Shown: in pieces, positions 11,801 through 23,881 of the stretch
Numbering within the stretch: position 1 is the stretch's first letter
How the letters are laid out: every line of letters starts with the position of its first letter
Assembly: GCA_010094045.1 (NCBI GenBank)
Contig: ML986620.1
Coordinates: forward strand, 119,413 to 183,412
Direction of reading: 5' to 3'
Origin: Lojkania enalia
Lineage: Eukaryota; Ascomycota; Dothideomycetes; Pleosporales
DNA: 64,000 nucleotides
Program-made: the position numbers and the translations under genes
The notes under the pieces: generated by a model
Databases searched by the model: none
The model's input: the letters and a program-made list of their open reading frames with translations, nothing else
What the model was told of the DNA's origin: nothing

Positions 11801-13982
11801 TCTCCAAGGGTATTCTGGATTGGTGTACCGGTAATGAGAAGCCGGCTGGGTGCATTGAATTGTCGCAGCTTCTCGTAAAGCTGTGACTCGCGGTTTTTTA
11901 GGCGGTGTGCCTCATCGACTGCTAGGAACTGCCATTTCAGCTGGGATAGGAATTGCCAATCGGCGAGTACGTATTCGTAAGTGGTCATTAATACGTTGAA
12001 CTTTACTTTCTTAACGTTGCCATCCACTAAGAGCTCGTATTCCCGGATAATTCTGCGCGCTTCCTCCCGTCCGGTGTAGATCACATAGTTAATGTCTGGG
12101 GTCCAATTATTGAAAGTCTCCGCCCACGCGGGCATAGTAGACAAAGGAACAACACAGATGAACGGCCCTTCTTGTCGCCTGTCATGCCGGAGCCAGTTCA
12201 TGAAAGAGACTGTCTGTACGGTCTTTCCGAGACCCATCTCATCGGCGAGAATGACATTGGTGCCCCGACACCAGTTGTGGGCGAGGAAGTTAACACCATT
12301 CAGCTGAAATGATCGAAGTTGGCCGTACTTGATATAATCAGGCTGGGCATCCATCTTGACAAACCTGCTGCGAGTCTTGATGTTCGTCTCGCTGTTGTCC
12401 GAAGAGGGGAGTCTCGATGAGCGATCGAGGAAACGGTCAATTTCGTTCTGAGACAGGCTGCTTACGAGTGAAGCAGCCTCCCAGGTACAATTTTCATACG
12501 TCAAACCCTTCCCTGTCCGCCTGTTAGGTAATCTAAAAGGGGTAGAAGAAATAGGCGAAACTCACATTTGACATAGTATTCGGTTTCATCCTCGCCATCC
12601 CGCGTACCGATAACTCGTTCAACAATGTGGAAGTCAAGCTGGCTTTCGCGCTCAGATTCGCGAGCGACCATATGTTGCTCGTATTCCTCAGGCTCTTCCT
12701 CTTTTCGTCCCAGTATGAACATATCGTTGAGAACTTGGTTCTTGAAGTAGTTGTCTAGTTTGCGAAAGCCTTTATAGTTGGAGACAGTTTCGTAGGGTTC
12801 CCATGTTGAGTGATAATGTGCCTTGTCCTGCCATTTGATCTGCGGTCATCATCAGCAATAAGGTCGTTGAATAATGGTGAGCAACACTGACAAGATATTC
12901 GAAATCATTCTTCTGGGCGCTATGAGGGTCGAGCTCTATGTACTTATTAGCCCGAAAAATCTGTTATGTATCTCAAATTAGTGCGCACCTATATCTTCCT
13001 TCAGCCGATGATCAAGCACTTTATCGATGGCGGGACCTGCGTCTTCTACTGTCGTGGTCCAGTAATTTGGAGTCATCTCTTCTTCTTCATCATCGTCAAA
13101 CATATCATCATCGTCCTCATTGTAGTTGGCAACCTGTTTTGTGCGTCGAGAGGAGAATCGCACTTCGCCGCGGGAGGGTGGTAGGAGCCCTGCGGCGACC
13201 TGGAGCTGGCGCTGTTTCTGCTTCTTGGTCGGGATATTCCGACGGGCTCCGACGTAGTCATCTGATTCGGAATTAGATTCAGCGGACATTATGGCTGGAG
13301 TAGGCTGGTTTGATGCTACATGCGCGAGTTAGCCAAGAGCATGAAGGGAATTGGAGTGGTAATTATACCCTTCCGTGAGGCTGTTCGCTGTCGCTTGCGA
13401 GGTTGAACAGAGGTTGACGAATCGTCCGAGTCGCTGCTCTCGACCTTGTATGCATTAGTGATAGTCATATTTGACCAAGGAAAGATACCATACGATGCGG
13501 CGGTTGGGTCGAGCACGTCCCTATGGGGTAATTAGCCAGTGTTCAGCAGCAGGCTCGATACTACTACGCACGCTTCGGCGCAGGCCATAAAGCTCAGGGT
13601 TCTGCTCAATAAAAGCATCTTCATCTACACTTGCTTTCCGTTTCGGGGGCCTCTTCGACTCTTGAGACGTTGAGCTTCGGGCTCGTCCGGTATTAACATC
13701 CACGACTGGTGGAGTCTCTGAGTCATAATCGCCGTCGGGCTCGCCTTCAGCATCTACATCCTCTGAAGAGTCTGTGTCGATAGCCATCTCCGCATCTTCA
13801 TCCTCCTCTCCTGGGGCGTCCTCATCTGAGGAAGCATCCTCGACGGTGGCGTCTCTGACATCGGACAATTCGCTCTCGCTATGAGTAGATAAGGCATCTT
13901 GGTTGGCGGCGGATATAACAAGAAGGGGGGAGTGACCATTGGTCAGCGGTAGAGAGGTGGTATGGCCCGGTGAAGAGGGCAT
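8891..13982 (-). CDS. CHD1: Chromodomain helicase DNA-binding protein CHD1 (about 1576 aa)
   Basis: Eight exons: 13982-13572, 13520-13494, 13444-13369, 13315-12989, 12935-12892, 12839-12566, 12512-9080 and 9029-8891; all phases close. Order: acidic N-terminus ending FIEQNPELYGLRRS; tandem chromodomains (about 245-325 and 355-415); SNF2 ATPase with DEMGLGKTVQ (476-485) and DEAH (585-588); helicase-C with RAHRIGQQRPV; SANT/SLIDE-type DNA-binding region; Ser/Arg/His-rich linker; and the CHD1 C-terminal domain, ending FWPRSSVTV...GMYSKMLESEMK. It spaces nucleosomes behind RNA polymerase II. The huge exon 7 would stop at a TAA inside the donor TTTGGTAAGTTT, but splicing there restores the family C-terminus. 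The start follows family N-termini; an upstream exon cannot be excluded because CCCTAG precedes the ATG by a few bases. Confidence 0.93.
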
Positions 13983-14878
13983 CACGATGGACGCGGCTAG
14001 GGTTTAATGGTCAGCACGATATCTCAAGAAGCGCACGGCTGAGACGAATAAGAGCGAGTACGTTGGATAGATCAAAACCACGCGACTCAAATGAACTAAA
14101 AAGTAACTAAAAGCAGTAACAAGGTGCAGAGCAATGTTGATCTGATGGAAGTTGTCGTTTCTCGATGGCCTTGTACCAAAGGACAGATGATGAAGTGCTG
14201 ACGGCCAATGGTGGGTGGGAGGACTGAGACTGAGAATTCAGGTCCTAGACAGAAGGAAGAGTGTTGTCGACAGCATTGTCAGGGGTATACAGTTGTCCGC
14301 TGGATGTAGAGGCGTGGTATGGTGATGGATAGAGGGACTTCGACGAGGCCGGCGGGGACGACTTGCGGCGAGTTTGTAGGGGTGTGAAAGGGAAGAGAGA
14401 GGTACAGAAGACATCTACTCACAGTCCATAGTTGAGACACCCTCAAGGCAAGAGTTGCGGGGATCGTTGTGGGTGCACGATGTGTGGTGGGTGGAGGAAG
14501 TGTGAGCGTCGAGGCTTCTGAAGCGGAACGGCAGAGCGAGCGAGAGTCTCTCGCCAAGGCGATCCCGCCAAGCAGCGTCGCTTAACCCACCAATGGAGAT
14601 TCGACACAACCTGATGAGTCGTGAATCTGGGGCCGCTCACAGCCAGAAGCATGTTCCTGCGGTTCACCAACCTCTGGCTCACAAATCACTTGACTAATTT
14701 CTCAACGCCTGGAGACTGCGCGCAAGGTTCGGTGCAGGCTGCCCATTTCCACTACTTTCCTTACACACTCCTGTCCAGCAGGTGCCTCTCGGACCTGCTA
14801 CCACCGATTAACCAAAGCCCCCACCAAGACTCTTCCGGACGTTGAAAGGAGCCTCCGCCAGCTAGGCGTTTTGCAACC
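13983..14878. promoter_or_regulatory. Divergent promoter region, CHD1 / RLI1
   Basis: About 900 bases between two divergently transcribed essential-type genes. Short open stretches (for example around 14279-14682) lack motifs and start/stop context. Presumed to hold both promoters and 5' leaders; no discrete site recognised. Confidence 0.5.
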
Positions 14879-17063
14879 ATGTCTGACAAGTTAACTCGGT
14901 ATGTTTGCCACTTTGTCATTTACAATGGGGCAGCATGACTGACATTTCCCTAGTATTGCAATTGTCAACTCAGACAAGGTACCCCGCTACCCCTCCTTTG
15001 CGTAAAATTTCACAGTGGCTAACGAATACGTGTGCGACCGCAGTGTAAGCCTAAAGCAAGTAGCCCTAGCGACTTCTGGCAGACAGACTCTAACACAACT
15101 CCAGAAATGTCGACAAGAGTGCAAGAAATCCTGCCCTGTGGTCCGCACGGGCAAGCTGTGTATCGAAGTTACCCCCGATTCCAAAATCGCCTTCATCTCG
15201 GAGCGTCTCTGCATAGGATGCGGCATCTGCCCTAAGAAGTGCCCATTCGATGCCATCAATATCATCAACTTGCCCACGAATCTCGAGACGCAAGTCACCC
15301 ACCGGTACTCAGCCAACAGCTTCAAGCTGCATAGACTTCCGATGCCACGACCAGGGCAGGTGTTGGGTTTGGTTGGTACAAACGGTATCGGAAAGAGCAC
15401 AGCCTTGAAGATTCTCAGCGGCAAGCTCAAGCCCAACTTGGGACGATATGACAATCCACCCGACTGGGAGGAGATTCTGAAGTATTTCCGAGGGTCGGAG
15501 CTTCAGAGTGAGGCAATTGTTTGATTTGAATAGGACGAATTTAGCTAATACTTGGCAGACTATTTCACAAAAGTCCTAGAGGACAATCTGAAGGCTGTTG
15601 TCAAGCCTCAGTATGTGGACCAGATTCCGAAGGCCGTTAAAGGTCCCGACAAAACCGTTGGCCACCTCATTAAACTACGCTCCCAAATGGATAACTTGGA
15701 TGAGATTCTCGACGTTTTGGGTTCGCACACTTCGCCCCTCTTTATTGCATTGGCTAATTTCGGATAGAGCTAAGACATATCTACGACCGAGGAGTCGATT
15801 TGCTTTCTGGTGGAGAATTGCAGCGATTTGCTATCGGGACGGTTTGCGTTCAAAAGGCCGACGTGGTAAGTTCCTCTCGAGTTCTCTCGAGGAAAGCCCC
15901 TACTGACTTTCGCATAGTACATGTTTGACGAGCCATCGTAAGCCGGACTGACAAATACCGAGGATTACAGCCAGCTAATCATTGCCAGGTCTTTCCTCGA
16001 TGTCAAACAACGCCTTGCTGCTGGTCGTATGATTCGCAGCCTACTCCGCCCTGATGACTATGTTATCGTGGTCGAGCACGACTTGTCAGTATTGGACTAT
16101 CTCTCCGATTTCATCTGCGTCTTGTACGGCAAGCCGGCTGTCTACGGAGTGGTCACCCTCCCAGCATCTGTCCGTGAAGGCATTAACATCTTCCTCGATG
16201 GCAATATCCCAACAGAGAATCTGCGTTTCCGTGAGGAATCCCTTCAGTTCCGCATTGGTGAAGCAGGCGAAGAGTTCATGGTCGACAAGTCACGCGGCTA
16301 TAGCTATCCCAAGATGCAGAAGACATTAGGTGATTTCCAGCTTAACATCGAGCCTGGTCAGTTTACGGACTCTGAAATAATTGTCATGATGGGTGAGAAC
16401 GGTACTGGGAAGACCACGTTCTGCAAGATGCTGGCGGGTGCCTTGCAGCCGGATGGTGGCAAGAAGGTTCCTCCGATGAACATCAGCATGAAGCCGCAGA
16501 AGATTACACCCAAATTCCAAGGAACTGTGCGACAACTTTTTTTCAAGAAGATTAAGGCTGCTTTCCTAAGCCCGCAGTTCCAGACGGACGTCTACAAACC
16601 GCTTAAGATGGATGATTTCATCGACCAGGAAGTGCAGAATCTCTCCGGTGGTGAATTGCAGCGTGTTGCAATCGTCTTGGCTCTTGGTATTCCTGCCGAT
16701 ATCTATCTTATCGATGAGCCTAGCGCCTACCTCGACTCCGAACAACGTATTGTCGCTGCTCGAGTCATCAAACGCTTCATCATGCACGCCAAGAAAACTG
16801 CCTTCGTTGTCGAGCACGACTTCATCATGGCCACCTACCTTGCCGATCGTGTCATTGTTTTCGATGGTCAACCGGCTGTCAAGTCCCGCGCTAACACACC
16901 CGAGTCTCTCCTGACCGGTTGCAATAGGTTCCTAAAGAACCTAGACGTCACCTTCCGCCGTGATCCCAACTCCTACCGTCCCCGCATTAACAAGTACAAC
17001 TCCCAGCTCGACCAGGAGCAAAAGCTGAGCGGGAACTACTTCTTTTTGGAAGACGATAGTTGA
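14879..17063 (+). CDS. RLI1: ABCE1/RLI1 ribosome-recycling ATPase (604 aa)
   Basis: Eight exons: 14879-14898, 14954-14978, 15044-15055, 15105-15507, 15559-15720, 15768-15865, 15918-15937 and 15989-17063, total 605 codons. The N-terminal Fe-S domain has [15 protein letters not shown] (Cys16, 21, 25, 29) and [12 protein letters not shown]. It is followed by two ABC domains: Walker A GTNGIGKS (110-117) with LSGGELQR and MFDEPSSFLD, then GENGTGKT with [11 protein letters not shown] and [10 protein letters not shown]. It splits post-termination ribosomes and supports initiation and ribosome export in cytosol and nucleus. Length matches yeast (608) and human (599) proteins. Exon 3 is only 12 nt (TGT AAG CCT AAA) and its downstream intron uses a GC donor (GCAAGT); both are required for the CKPKKC motif. 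Divergent from CHD1, convergent with PRP40. Confidence 0.96.
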
Positions 17064-17310
17064 AAAGGTTTCCCGTGAGCGCCGAAATCCCCCGCCCCAG
17101 CGCTGCCCCAATGGGCATGTGAACAAGAATGGGGCCACAAAAGGGGGTAACAAGAAAAAGGGCATCAGGCGTAAGATAGCTAGCTTGCTCGACGAGGAGA
17201 GCAGTTCTGATGAGGAAGATGAGGAAGGTGACTGGGTAGCCGACGGCGATCGACCTCCTGTGCTGACTATTGCCTTGATGAGCTATTGGGATGACTCCTA
17301 CCAACGATAA
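17032..17310 (+). other. Open frame overlapping and following the RLI1 stop, charged, unassigned
   Basis: In the +1 frame relative to RLI1, an open stretch runs from about 17032 across the RLI1 stop to a TAA at 17308-17310. It encodes RERRNPPPQRCPNGH, GGNKKKGIRRKI and the acidic run DEESSSDEEDEEGDW. The only in-frame ATG is at 17119. Composition is unlike random sequence, but I recognise no family. It could be ordinary 3' UTR, a small protein, or a remnant. Confidence 0.2.
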
Positions 17311-17881
17311 ACATAGGTCTGTATGGGTCAAGTTAGGGGCTCGCCGTTACCATACAATGCGGTGATGCGCAAATAGCCAGATCGGTAGGCGGTGCAATCA
17401 TGAGTGTTAGTCGTTATGACCTATCTGTTCGAATATGTCACTCAATGCGACGGCTTCACACATGAAAAGGGAGCTTGAACAATGTAATCCCTGTTACCAA
17501 TCAACGTGTCACAGAAGATATTGATTGCCGCGTGCAAGTGTGCATCTATAGTCGAAATAGTCGACCGAAGCCTGATACTTTCCATTTATTAAACTACAAA
17601 AGGGCAAGCCGAAGCAAGGAAAGTAAAGTGAAACTTGTAGATTTCACACTTACTAAGTAGGAGCTTTGAGACCCGAATTCATCTTCTCAGCTTTCAGCCA
17701 TGAACTTTCAGTGTGGTTTTCCGCAACTTCCGGAGAGGCTCCCCGTTTAGCCAGGAAAGCATTACCGAGTTAGTCCGCAAGATTTCCGTATAGGGCGGTA
17801 GATGTGGATGCTAGAAAAAAACCGTATAGTAAGGTAAATACCGATATCCAAAATGTCAAGTTATGGGGATTCATACTTCAT
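17311..17881. other. Convergent intergenic region, RLI1 / PRP40
   Basis: Presumed 3' UTRs and polyadenylation regions of two convergent genes. No coding pattern seen. Confidence 0.5.
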
Positions 17882-20339
17882 CTAGAGGTCCTCTTCGATC
17901 TCGCCTTCCTCGCTACCGGATCGGAGTCCGGGATCCTCTTTTGCTAGCTCGGGAATCTTTTGGGCGGGGGTGCGGGACCTTCGGTCACGGCGCGGGGAGC
18001 GTGGAGAATATCGAGGGCGCTACAATATAGTTAGTTTGATCTAGTTCGTTAAGATTGTAAGGGTTTGAGAAAAGCGTACTTTACTCTCTCGCCTACCCAC
18101 AGTGCTCTCCCCGTCACTCTCCCGTCGCCTCCTCGATGGGAGTCCACGACTGTCGCCGTAATCCAGTTCATCAATACCGTCTCGAGGATCGGCCCTGCTG
18201 ACATACAGTCTCTCCCTCTCGGCCTCACGCTCGCGCCTCTCGCGGCCGTAATGATCACCACTCCCCTGGCGGGAACGCTCATACCTGTCTTCGCGATCAC
18301 GGCGGTAAGGAGGAGACAAGCCTGTGGTTCCAACGTCTCTATACCGTGCTTCCCTATCTTGTTGTGCCTTTTTGCGCTCGGCTTCATAGGCATCCTGTTC
18401 AGGTGACCTAGTTCGCGTACGATGACGACGGTGAGAGTCAGAATGGCCGTTGCGGTACTCACGATCTCTATCACGCCTATCCCTCTCACGATCCCGAGGA
18501 TCACGCCTGCTTCGCTCCCGGTGCTCTTTCTCCTTGTCTTTCAGCCGACGAATATATTTGTCGAAAGCTGCTTCACGAGCCGGTTCTTTGAGCGCACGGA
18601 ACTGGTCGTATTTCTCAACACGAGGACGAATCTCTTCCCAGGTGTCTGATATCGAGACAGGTGGATCAAGGTGTTTGAGCAGGGACCTAAGATCATCCAT
18701 TGCCCGACGTTCGTTGTATTCTGTCTTGCTACGCTCGTCTTCCTCGCGCTTGATGACCTTTTCGAGCACGTACGTGTAGATACCCCTCATTGTGTCCTCA
18801 TCGAGACTAGCAAAAAGTAGGTCATGACGCATAACACTGTCAAATTCTTCAAAGGTAGTGGCTGTTGTAACTTCGAAGCGCTGGATTTCAAGAACTTCAA
18901 GAGCTTTACGACGTAGGCTACGAAATTTGCCATCTTCTTCGACAAGAGCATCCCAAAATAGGTCAAGAGGCGTTGAGCCGCTCTGACCGAGCATCGCTTG
19001 ATAGCGTGGGTCATCCTGGATGAGGCCGTGAATGTCCTTCCATTTTGTGCCAGTCTTGAGCTTGCCGCTCTGTTTTAGCTCTGCAAGAAGTTCTTTGAAT
19101 GCGTCACGATTCTTGCGTTCTTTGCGGGCGGTTTGTTGCTTCTCCGCTTGCATTTTCTGATTGAGTCTGTGCTGGAGTTGCTTTATGTGTTTCTCAAATT
19201 GTGTCAAGACGTCAACTCGTGTAAGAGTCCGAAACTTGTCGCTTTGGAACTCCTCGGTCTCATTGAGTTTGTCTTCCGCAATGTGCCAACGAGTAAAGGG
19301 TTCGAGATCAAGATCTTGCAAAAGAGACGACAGCTCGTCAAGAGCCGATCGTCGCTCATTAGCTTCATCTTCCTGATGCGCTCGCTTGAGTGTGAGGATA
19401 TACTCCTCGAAAAGCTGTCGACGCTCGCTGTTATCCTTGGCGATACGAAAGATTGACTCCTTCTCAATAATTGGAAGCGCAGTCTTCCACCGTGTATAAT
19501 ACTTAATTTCTGGGTGGGACTGGAGCATCGCAGTGAAGTCTGCACGTAACTTTACCTGACGTGCTTCTTCTTTCTCCTGGTCCTGAGCAACTAGCTGTTT
19601 GCAGTATTTGTGAAAAGCACTCTCGCGTTCCTTCGGATCAGCGAGGGCGCGCCATTGAGGATCCTTAATACCAACGCGCACAGTCTGTGGCCATGTCCAG
19701 TCTGACTCCACGCCCAGCCGTTTCAGAAGTTTCGTGAAGGCCGCCTGTGCCTCTTCGATATTTGTATAGAGAACATCCGAAGCAGAGCTAAAGGTCATAG
19801 TTCCCCGCTCACCACCGCCGTATCTATCTTCGCGTTCACGTTCGCGTCGCTCTGGCGGCTGATACTCGTCACGCTCGGGCGGCTTCTGATTAAAGGGTGG
19901 CACGAAGGAGGAGGGTCCAGCAGCCCATGTACTAGGTCTGATTTATGATTAGTTCCTCTAATAACGATAAGATAGTGTCTTCCGAGACTTACTGAGGTGG
20001 AGGCCGCTGGGGCGGCTGATTATCAAGCTCCTTGCGCCTCTGGGCAACCTCCTCGGGTATAGCCCAGGTTGTCTGCTGTGTCTGGGGGTTGTGCCAGTAC
20101 TTCTTGCCATGCGAGTCTGACCAGAATTCCTGCCATCCCGTTCCAAGGAGCGCACGCTGAGATGTTAGTCTAGTTCTTTACAATATTCGAAGTACACATA
20201 CCTCATCGAGTGTCATCAGCTCCTGAGGCTTTTGCCATGTCGTCTCCTTCGTCCGCTCGTTGTAAAAGTAAGATCTCCCGTCAGGTTGCTTCACCTCCCG
20301 CCAAATAGACGGCATCGCCGGGGGTGCGTAACCATTCAT
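17882..20339 (-). CDS. PRP40: Pre-mRNA-processing factor PRP40 (763 aa)
   Basis: Four exons: 20339-20202, 20156-19993, 19931-18080 and 18019-17882, phases 0, 2 and 0. Two WW domains open the protein: [16 protein letters not shown]...TTWQKP (about 9-40) and [19 protein letters not shown]...TTWAIP (about 49-80). After a proline-rich linker come several FF domains, each with a conserved Phe/Trp pattern (for example [64 protein letters not shown]). The C-terminal 170 residues are Arg/Asp/Glu/Ser rich (RRDRERD, RSRTPA). PRP40 is a U1 snRNP protein that bridges the 5' splice site to branch-point proteins and the RNA polymerase II tail in the nucleus. The charged tail is longer than in yeast and RS-like. 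The ATG at 20339 is the first in frame before the WW domains. Confidence 0.94.
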
Positions 20340-20582
20340 TGCGCCTAAAATGCGTGGTTGGTGGTGTTGCAAGAGGATTGACTCCGGAAGCAGCGATTGA
20401 GGCGCGCGAGCCCTGGAGATAGATCAAGGTGAAGTTTTAGGCTGTCGGTGAGATTAAAGGCCGAGCCGATTTCGTTCGCTGCCAAGCTAGCACGTGCACG
20501 CTCTAGTCCTTTACCTAGGCACTTATACCTACCTAGGTAGCTTCTCAAGTCAGGACGCCTTCACTGCTGAAACACAATTATA
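20340..20582. promoter_or_regulatory. Short divergent promoter, PRP40 / TRS65, with CCTAGG palindrome
   Basis: Only 243 bases separate the two divergent starts. A 12-base perfect palindrome CTACCTAGGTAG lies at 20529-20540, with a second CCTAGG core about 15 bases before it. ACCTAGGT-type motifs recur in promoters of filamentous ascomycetes (general knowledge); the binding factor is not assigned here. Confidence 0.5.
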
Positions 20583-22474
20583 ATGGCTTCCGACGAGGAA
20601 GAAGCTCAACCTCGTGGGAGCGTTGAGTTTGTTGAAAGCTCGGTGCTAGAGGCCATTGTGCCTTCCGACACCGACACTAACATCGAGGAGGAGCTTACGT
20701 CGTGGGACGGCAGTCCAGAGGAAAATAACGGCTCAATTTTGTCGTCCATATCCCCTAGACAAGTTTTACTCTTTGGTAAGGCGATATGCTGTCCAGTGAG
20801 AATGTGCAAGTTCCTTACTCATACATAGGCGTCTAGATGAACTCGTGCCGGTGTACGTTGTCTTCAGAACACCACCTATAGAGCGAGTCACGTTGGAATC
20901 ATATCTATCCCGGCTTGCTATTACATTAGAGGGATTCGTGTTCAGTAGTGCGCCCAGCCCGGAACCAGAGGCGAAAGCACCGCCACCTAAGGAATTGATA
21001 TATTCTGACACCATCAAGCCATCAAGCCAGCCATTAATAATCCATCATGAAGAAGATGGACACCCCCACATCTACGTCGTATGGAAAGTAGAAGTGTTCA
21101 TATGTAGGTGCGTTCTGTGTAATTTGTTTTCTTCTACTAAGGATTAGCAGGCCGACCCCGCGGAAGGTTTCACAAACCATTCATATATTTTCAGCCTGCA
21201 GCATCATTAAAGCCCGCAGAAAGAGCAAAGAAGAATGTGCTAGATGACGAATATCTCCCAAGCAAAGTGCCAACTGCACTCAACTTGCTGCAATCTTTTG
21301 AAAATGATCCTGCTTTGGAAGGCGCTCACCCTCGTCTCTCTGCACTACGAATCGGCAAGATTGTGCCTACCGCCCCCGTTGCCAAAGAACTAGTTCGCCC
21401 AATCAGAAGTGGTCAGCGACGCTTATTCCGAGCACTACCTGCAATTATATGGCGGATGAGGTATTCGAAAATGCAGTCGTCATTGAGCGACGCGTCTCTC
21501 ATAGCCTCCCTAGACCTAGAGGCAGCCTATATCACAGGTTGTACTATTAGTATCCAGGACGTCAAGCTTTCTCTACGGGGCGGTCGAGTTGATAGTATTG
21601 CTGATCACAAGTACAGCTCGACAGTATACAAGCCAGGAGATCAAATAACATATCTTTACAGGCTCACTCTAGACTTAGCACCGGATGGCACACCAATCTT
21701 TGAAACTGAGGGGCATATCGTCGATCTGAAGGTCAAAGCTACCGTGTTGATCTCAGAAGGTTGCAGGCCCAATATTCTCATTAACTGGAGAACTGCCGTC
21801 GATTTTACAATCGATCACAACCCCAGCTTGATGAAAGTTGCTCATAGACTCAGTAACCCAACTCTCCAACCAATGGCCAAAATCCCGGACCCAGACTCTT
21901 TGCCTATTCCCGAAACACAAAGCCAACAAGAAGACGATACACAAAATAAGATTATTAACGTTACGCTTACTATCTCGGGACCTCCTCGCGTTCAAGTCGG
22001 AGAGATTTTTCATTGGAACATTTTCATTGTAAACCGCTCCGACAAAACCCGGAAATTAGCTATTTTGGTCATACCAAAGCGCAAGCGAGAAGTAGAAAAG
22101 CATAAGTCACATCCTTCTGCATCATCTGTGGGTACCCAAAAGGGTAAGAAAGATGTTCTTGCAAGTGCCGTGGTCGATGAAAATGTCGTCTATGCAAAGC
22201 AAAAACAGGCACGAATCGAGCCGGCGGAGCTGATATGTTTGACAACAGATGTGAGGATAGGGTTCGTACAATCCGATCAAGACTAAAGGACAATGGGCTG
22301 ATACTAGACAGACATCTAGCCCCTGGAGCATGCTACACGGCGGATCTCAAATTTCAAGCGCTTTCCTCGGGGGTCCTCAGTGTGGATGCGGTCCGCGTGA
22401 TTGATCTGGCTACCCAGGAAGCCGCGAATATTCACGAATTACCTAGTATAGTTGCGATAGAGAAGGAAGGCTAG
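20583..22474 (+). CDS. TRS65: TRAPP II complex subunit TRS65 (577 aa)
   Basis: Four exons: 20583-20775, 20837-21103, 21151-22261 and 22312-22474; phases 1, 1 and 2 close at 578 codons. The protein has an acidic start, then YVVFRTPPIERVTLESYL, RPRGRFHKPFIYFQP (across the second intron) and the characteristic LDDEYLPSKVPTALNLLQSF. A beta-sandwich-like C-terminal half follows, with INVTLTISGPPRVQVGE and the family ending HLAPGACYTADLKF...SVDAVRVIDL. This matches the fungal-specific Trs65 family, which helps assemble TRAPP II, the Rab GEF for Golgi exit traffic. The last intron is just 50 nt (22262-22311) with donor GTTCGT. It was chosen because it alone keeps the family sequence VRIG-HLAPGACY in frame. 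Confidence 0.9.
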
Positions 22475-23881
22475 CGGTTGTAATTACCTAGTAATAGACG
22501 CTCATTGATTCGGGAAACGCGAGCTAGCCTCATTCTTGGAATAGTTTCACATTTTATCTTGCACACGGGAAAGTCAGGGAGCAGTTGGATATCCTCAATT
22601 ATTCTTACTCAAACGGCTGAATAGATACCTAGGTACGTAAAAATATCATAATATTGAGAATACCAGTCCCCATCTGTTTGCCTACAACAGCTTTTCCATA
22701 TATTGTTTCAATGTTCTATTTATTGTCCCCCATTGGTTTCCCCGTCTGTATCGCCCCACCACTCGGTACACTTAAGTCCGTACGAAGATTTGTAGCGGAG
22801 CCCTCACTCGCCAGTCAGCCGCCTAAGCCGAGCTAGTCACCACCAGTTGCCTATTAGAGGACTTTCTGGAGGATCAATGGCGCAGGCGTTAAAGATATGG
22901 TGTACACGATGTTGAACTTGTTGTATAGCAGCTTGTGAGTATTGTGCGGCACCACCTTTGGTCGTTGCTTTTGCCGGATGCAAAACTTCTTTGAGAGGCC
23001 ATCGTGATGATATATGGTATTGTAGAGGATGTCAATCAGATGACTCGGTTCCAAGATTGGACTGGAGATAGAAGTGTAAGGAGCTTGCTCATAACTGTTT
23101 ATTAAAGACTTTCTAGAGTGGGGAATAGGAACGTAATTAGATATCTACAAGTCAAACAGTGTTAGTCTAAGTATGTAAAGATTGGTCAAAGCTATTTGTC
23201 ATGTATTCGCCTTTTACATGATTTGTACAGGTATTTTTGAGTTTAGATTTTCGGTAAAGTGTGACAATATGTGTAAACTATGCTAATACTGCTCAACTCG
23301 TGCGGATTGCTAGTTCGCAGATGGGTGCTCATAATGACCAGATTGTAATAAAATGGTGCTCAGCAGGAGAGAGCCATGTACAGTTGCGAACTATGTTATG
23401 TTTCAATAGATAGTCTAAACTCTACTCCCAACTGTGCCTCCGGAAGCTAGGGTCATTTGAATTCTTGAAATTTGGATCTAAAACGGAAACCTTGACGAGT
23501 TAGAATTGCAGAGAGGAGATGTCCTAATATGGTGAATAACTCAAACTGATGCATGGATTGGTTAAGTTTAGATGCTCGAAGCTCGTTGTTGTGGAGCGTG
23601 ACTCCACGTCATCTCTTTCACGTGGTGACTCCGCCTCAAAGGGCCTTCCTGCAGCAGAGCCTAGCGAGTCGTCTCCAACCCCAGACGCTGGCCGCCGACG
23701 CAACTAACACGGTTCCATCGAAGCCCCCATCACCGATAGCTTCCTCCGCCGACACTTTAATACCGTCCGAGCAGTTAGACTCCTATCGCGGCCGCTGTGC
23801 AAGAGACAGGTGGCGCGGACCAGAAGGCACACGGACCTCTTCGTTCTTGACATCGAACTAACGTCATCACCTATCGTGAAA
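22475..23881. other. 1.4 kb intergenic region
   Basis: AT-rich TRS65 3' flank with a TACCTAGGTA palindrome (22626-22635), then sequence that becomes GC-rich after 23,580 towards the next gene. An open stretch at 23553-23861 (plus) has no recognisable motif and probably belongs to the 5' leader or promoter of the Mpv17-family gene. Confidence 0.5.

Noticed and set aside
15056..15062. Use of the GT three bases beyond the GC donor in RLI1 (GCAA|GTAGCC)
   Set aside because: It would leave one extra base and shift the frame at AAATGTCGA; only the GC donor keeps CKPKKCRQEC.
23553..23861. 102-codon plus-strand frame
   Set aside because: No motif, ends just before the Mpv17-family start and is more simply promoter or leader sequence.
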